Assembly (NCBI GenBank): GCA_937957815.1
Contig: CALFXN010000127.1
Coordinates: 1 to 8,098 of the forward strand
Direction: 5' to 3'
Length of the DNA: 8,098 nt
Source of the DNA: an uncultured Synergistales bacterium
Lineage (GTDB): Bacteria > Synergistota > Synergistia > Synergistales > Aminobacteriaceae
The stretch's first letter is position 1. Each line of letters starts with the position of its first letter. Both the position numbers and the translations under genes were made by a program. Positions 5,960 through 8,098 of this stretch are shown here, one piece after another. Under the pieces are notes generated by a model. That model saw only the letters and a program-made list of their open reading frames with translations. It ran no database searches and was not told the origin of the DNA.

Positions 5960-6202
5960 ATGAGCGGCGCATTCGTCAAGGAAGACAGCGACCAGCAGGA
6001 GCGCATCGAACGGATGCGGATGATCCGGGAGCGCGAACAGCTTCTGGTGATTCTCGAAAAGAAGCGGACGTACCTGGTGTCCGACCCCAAAGCCGCGACG
6101 ATCGATCCGGAAAAGAGAAAGGCAATGCTTGAGCGCGTGGAGGAGGAAATTGTCACGACGCGCAGGCTTCTCGAGGAGAGCCTCGGGGAGGAACTCGAAT
6201 GA
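5960..6202 (+). CDS. Small coiled-coil-like cytoplasmic protein
   Basis: An 80-residue protein with no signal peptide, no membrane segment and no Cys. It is highly charged (Glu, Arg, Lys) and reads as two helices: residues about 10-40 (QQERIERMRMIREREQLLVILEKK is the core region) and about 50-77 (EKRKAMLERVEEEIVTTRRLLEE), joined by SDPKAATIDP. This suggests a helical hairpin or coiled-coil dimer. GGGGAGGGA (5946-5954) gives a good ribosome binding site 5 bases before ATG 5960. The last four bases, ATGA, overlap the start of the next gene, so the two are probably translationally coupled. I do not recognise the family. A cytoplasmic partner, adaptor or regulator for the exported protein downstream is only a guess from position. 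Confidence 0.8.
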   Translation: MSGAFVKEDSDQQERIERMRMIREREQLLVILEKKRTYLVSDPKAATIDPEKRKAMLERVEEEIVTTRRLLEESLGEELE

Positions 6203-7686
6203 CCGGCCTTGGTTGGTTCCGGTGCATCGGATCCGTTTTCGCGCGTTTTCTCGCGGTGTGTCTTTTCTTGTGCTCCCAGGCGTTCGCGGGGACGGAACCC
6301 GTCCGAGGGATGTCCGTCGGACTTCACGGGAGCGCCCCCCTTTCGATGACGGCCGTCGGCGGTCTGTTCCTCTTCGATGCCGACGACGGGCGGAAGGGGA
6401 AGGAACTCTGGGCCACGAAAGGTCCGGGAGAGGTTCCGTTTCTCGTGGCCGATATCAATAGAGGAACGGGCAGCAGCAATCCCGGTTTCTTCGTAGTGCA
6501 CGGAGGAAGGGCGTATTTTGCCGCGAACGACGGGATCCACGGCTGCGAGCTCTGGACGAGCGACGGGACGCCTGACGGAACGCGAATGGTCGCCGACCTC
6601 GTGCCCGCTCCCGGCGAAGGGGCGGCTCCCGCGAAACTCGTCGCTGCCGGGAACAGAATCTTTTTCGAGGCTTCGAACGCGTCCGGGGACAGGGAACTCT
6701 GGACGAGCGACGGAACGGAAGTCGGGACGTCGCTTCTGTATACTATCAATCCGAGGGGGACTGGCGCGAGGATCTCCTCGCTCGTTCCCGTCGGCGATCG
6801 AATCTTTTTCTCCGCCGACGACGGGACGCACGGCGTCGAACTCTGGACGAGCGACGGGACTTGTTCCGGAACGCGACTCGTGCGCGACATCCGGCGCGGA
6901 GGAGGCGGATCGATGCCGTCTGGAATCGTGGCCGCTTCGAGAAAGGTCTTTTTTCTCGCGGACGACGGCGTATCGGGCCGCGCGATCTGGGAGAGCGACG
7001 GAACCCGTTCGGGAACGCGGATCGCCGTCGCGTTCGGGCAGGGAACGCTTCGCTGGACGTCGGACATGGCGTACGGAAACGGAATTCTCGTCTTCGCGGC
7101 CGATGACGGCGTTCACGGACTGGAGCCCTGGATCTTGCGGGACGGCGACGAATCCCCATCGATGCTCGCAGATATCGCGGCCGGGACGGCGTCCTCGACG
7201 CCGTCGTGCTTCACGTTTGCGGGAGGGAGGGTGTTCTTCCAGGCCGACGACGCCATTCACGGATCGCAGCTCTGGACATCCGACGGAACTTCCGAAGGGA
7301 CGCGGATGGTCGCGGAAATCAGGCGAGGAGGGGCGCTTTTCGGCTCCGCCTCGTCGTTTGTCGCGTTCGGAAGCAGGCTCGTCTTTCCGGCCGACGACGG
7401 GAAATGCGGCATGGAGCTCTGGATCTCGGACGGAACGGCCGAAGGAACGACGATGCTTGTCGACGCGGACGGAAGTCCGTCTTCAAGCCGTCCGTCGATC
7501 CTGTACGTTGGAGGAGCGACGCTCTGGTTCCGCGCCGAGACCGGTCGGGGCTCCGAGCCCTGGTGGACGGACGGAACCTCCGCGCCTGCATCTTCCGCGA
7601 AAAACGGGGGATGCGCGCTCGGGGCCTCGCCCCTGATTCCGCTGCTTCTCCTGCCGCTGGCCGCCTTTTTCGGAAGACGCCGCTGA
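6199..7686 (+). CDS. Secreted ELWxxDGT-repeat protein with Synergist-CTERM tail
   Basis: A 495-residue protein. Residues 1-30 are a signal peptide ending SQAFA. Nine repeats follow, anchored at residues 69, 117, 166, 214, 262, 309, 357, 406 and 453, that is every 47-49 residues. A typical unit reads IFFSADDGTHGVELWTSDGT followed by xxGT, a short strand and a Gly/Ser turn. Repeats 1, 6 and 9 are degenerate (ELWATKG, EPWILRDGD, EPWWTDGT). The period and strand pattern suit a beta-propeller with one blade per repeat; the exact role of this repeat family is not known, and binding of carbohydrate or metal would be inference. Residues about 464-495 form the Synergist-CTERM tail: GGC with Cys 472, a Leu-rich segment, GRRR end. 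The start overlaps the stop of the coiled-coil gene as ATGA, so its ribosome binding site lies inside that gene (GGGGAGG, 6185-6191). A terminator follows at 7723. Confidence 0.9.
   Translation: MTGLGWFRCIGSVFARFLAVCLFLCSQAFAGTEPVRGMSVGLHGSAPLSMTAVGGLFLFDADDGRKGKELWATKGPGEVPFLVADINRGTGSSNPGFFVVHGGRAYFAANDGIHGCELWTSDGTPDGTRMVADLVPAPGEGAAPAKLVAAGNRIFFEASNASGDRELWTSDGTEVGTSLLYTINPRGTGARISSLVPVGDRIFFSADDGTHGVELWTSDGTCSGTRLVRDIRRGGGGSMPSGIVAASRKVFFLADDGVSGRAIWESDGTRSGTRIAVAFGQGTLRWTSDMAYGNGILVFAADDGVHGLEPWILRDGDESPSMLADIAAGTASSTPSCFTFAGGRVFFQADDAIHGSQLWTSDGTSEGTRMVAEIRRGGALFGSASSFVAFGSRLVFPADDGKCGMELWISDGTAEGTTMLVDADGSPSSSRPSILYVGGATLWFRAETGRGSEPWWTDGTSAPASSAKNGGCALGASPLIPLLLLPLAAFFGRRR
6403..7581 (+). 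repeat. Nine tandem ELWxxDGT coding repeats (about 144 bases each)
   Basis: The repeats are seen at DNA level as recurring CTCTGGACGAGCGACGG-like blocks near 6550, 6697 and 6841, with diverged copies at 6985, 7126, 7270, 7417 and 7558. The unit is 141-147 bases, always a multiple of three, so the repeats expand and contract in frame. Copies 2-4 are the most alike, which suggests the most recent duplication or the strongest constraint. Confidence 0.85.
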
Positions 7687-7722
7687 TATCGCGCCTTCCG
7701 AAATCGTCGCATGTATCACCCG

Positions 7723-7756
7723 AAGAAACGCTCCTCCCGGGGCGTTTCTTTTTTTT
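7723..7756 (+). terminator. Rho-independent terminator after the ELWxxDGT gene
   Basis: AAGAAACGC (7723-7731) pairs perfectly with GCGTTTCTT (7742-7750) over 9 bp, extendable by three pairs to a TCCC loop. The stem ends in eight T (7749-7756). It lies 36 bases after the stop codon and separates the two ELWxxDGT genes into different transcription units. Confidence 0.92.
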
Positions 7757-7869
7757 GTCTCCGCGTTCCGCAGGTCGCGCGGCGCATGAGCCGAAAGAAC
7801 CGTACGCATTTTTCAGGAAGGAATACCATGCAGAAATCAAAGAAACGCAAAGAAGAGGAGGGATGCTGT

Positions 7870-8098
7870 ATGCGTCTTCTGCGGGGAGTCTTTTCGGTGT
7901 GTCTCGTGCTCGCGTGTGCGACGTCGGGACTGGCCGCGACAAACCTGCTCAGGGATATCCGGCCCGGAATCCAGAGCGGGAACAGCGACGAATTCGTCTA
8001 TCTCGGTTCCGGTATCTACATTCTGAATGGAAACGACGGCATCGCCGGCAAGGAACTCTGGATCTCCAACGGAACGACGACCGGAACACAGATTCTGG
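7870..8098 (+). CDS. Second secreted ELWxxDGT-repeat protein (5' part only, runs off the window)
   Basis: The open frame has no stop before the window ends, giving about 76 residues. Residues 1-23 (MRLLRGVF, a Val/Leu/Cys-rich core, SGLAA) form a signal peptide. The mature part starts with TNLLRDIRPGIQSGNSDEF and a first repeat, NGNDGIAGKELWISNGTTTGT, with Asn for the usual Asp. It is a paralogue of the gene at 6199-7686. AGGAGG (7856-7861) lies 8 bases before ATG 7870, and this start gives a standard signal peptide. An in-frame ATG at 7828 with its own site AGGAAGGA (7815-7822) would add a Lys/Glu-rich stretch (KSKKRKEEEG) that is unusual for a signal-peptide n-region and has A-rich codons unlike the neighbours. 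No convincing promoter is seen in 7757-7869. Length, repeat number and C-terminus cannot be known here. Confidence 0.85.
   Translation, partial: MRLLRGVFSVCLVLACATSGLAATNLLRDIRPGIQSGNSDEFVYLGSGIYILNGNDGIAGKELWISNGTTTGTQIL

Noticed and set aside
5737..7260. A 507-codon open frame on the minus strand, and other long minus-strand frames (for example 206-1081, 2008-3039)
   Set aside because: They lie opposite genes with clear domains, have Arg/Ser/Pro-rich shadow composition, no ribosome binding sites and no recognisable domain.
6403..7581. Sialidase-type Asp-boxes (S-x-D-x-G-x-x-W) in the repeats
   Set aside because: The order differs: here Trp precedes S-D-G-T, so these are ELWxxDGT repeats and not Asp-boxes.
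1..8098. CRISPR arrays, insertion sequences, prophage or integron sites
   Set aside because: No short spaced direct repeats, transposase-like proteins, terminal inverted repeats or integrase genes were seen; the only repeat array is the in-frame protein repeat.

Overview
The window reads as the start of a metagenome-derived contig from an anaerobic bacterium of the phylum Synergistota. The main evidence is at the C-termini of the two complete large secreted proteins. Each ends in a Gly-Gly-Cys motif, a hydrophobic stretch and a basic tail, the layout of the Synergist-CTERM sorting signal. The DNA is GC-rich, all recognisable genes lie on the + strand, and most open frames on the other strand are GC-rich shadows. 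Bases 1-52 are not genomic: they match an Illumina P7/Read-2 index adapter that was left on the contig end.

Layout: 242-793 encodes a cold-shock domain fused to a DUF1294 membrane domain. 960-1475 encodes a small exported Spy/CpxP-like helical protein and ends in a very strong terminator (1525-1565). A CorA-family divalent-cation channel follows (2002-2952). Its roughly 315-nt leader has a consensus-like promoter (1651-1679), a 23-codon upstream ORF with an ideal ribosome binding site (1722-1793), two mutually exclusive stem-loop sets starting just after the upstream ORF stop (1796-1855), and a segment (1895-1902) that can pair with the corA ribosome binding site. I found no match to the Mg2+ M-box riboswitch from memory, so this is the best candidate in the window for an undescribed regulatory system.

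After the corA terminator (2991-3020) comes a perfect -35 box and a 919-residue Cys-rich secreted protein (3132-5891) of unknown function, with an Ig-like domain near the C-terminus and a Synergist-CTERM tail. Next is an 80-residue coiled-coil-like cytoplasmic protein (5960-6202). Its stop codon overlaps the start of a 495-residue secreted protein built from nine ELWxxDGT repeats (6199-7686), which also ends in a Synergist-CTERM tail. A terminator (7723-7756) separates it from a second ELWxxDGT protein that runs off the end of the window (7870 onward, or 7828 with the alternative start).

Taken together, the left half holds stress and ion-homeostasis genes (cold-shock/membrane, periplasmic helical protein, CorA). 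The right half is a cluster of exported, probably surface-anchored proteins. No mobile elements, tRNA, rRNA or CRISPR arrays were seen.
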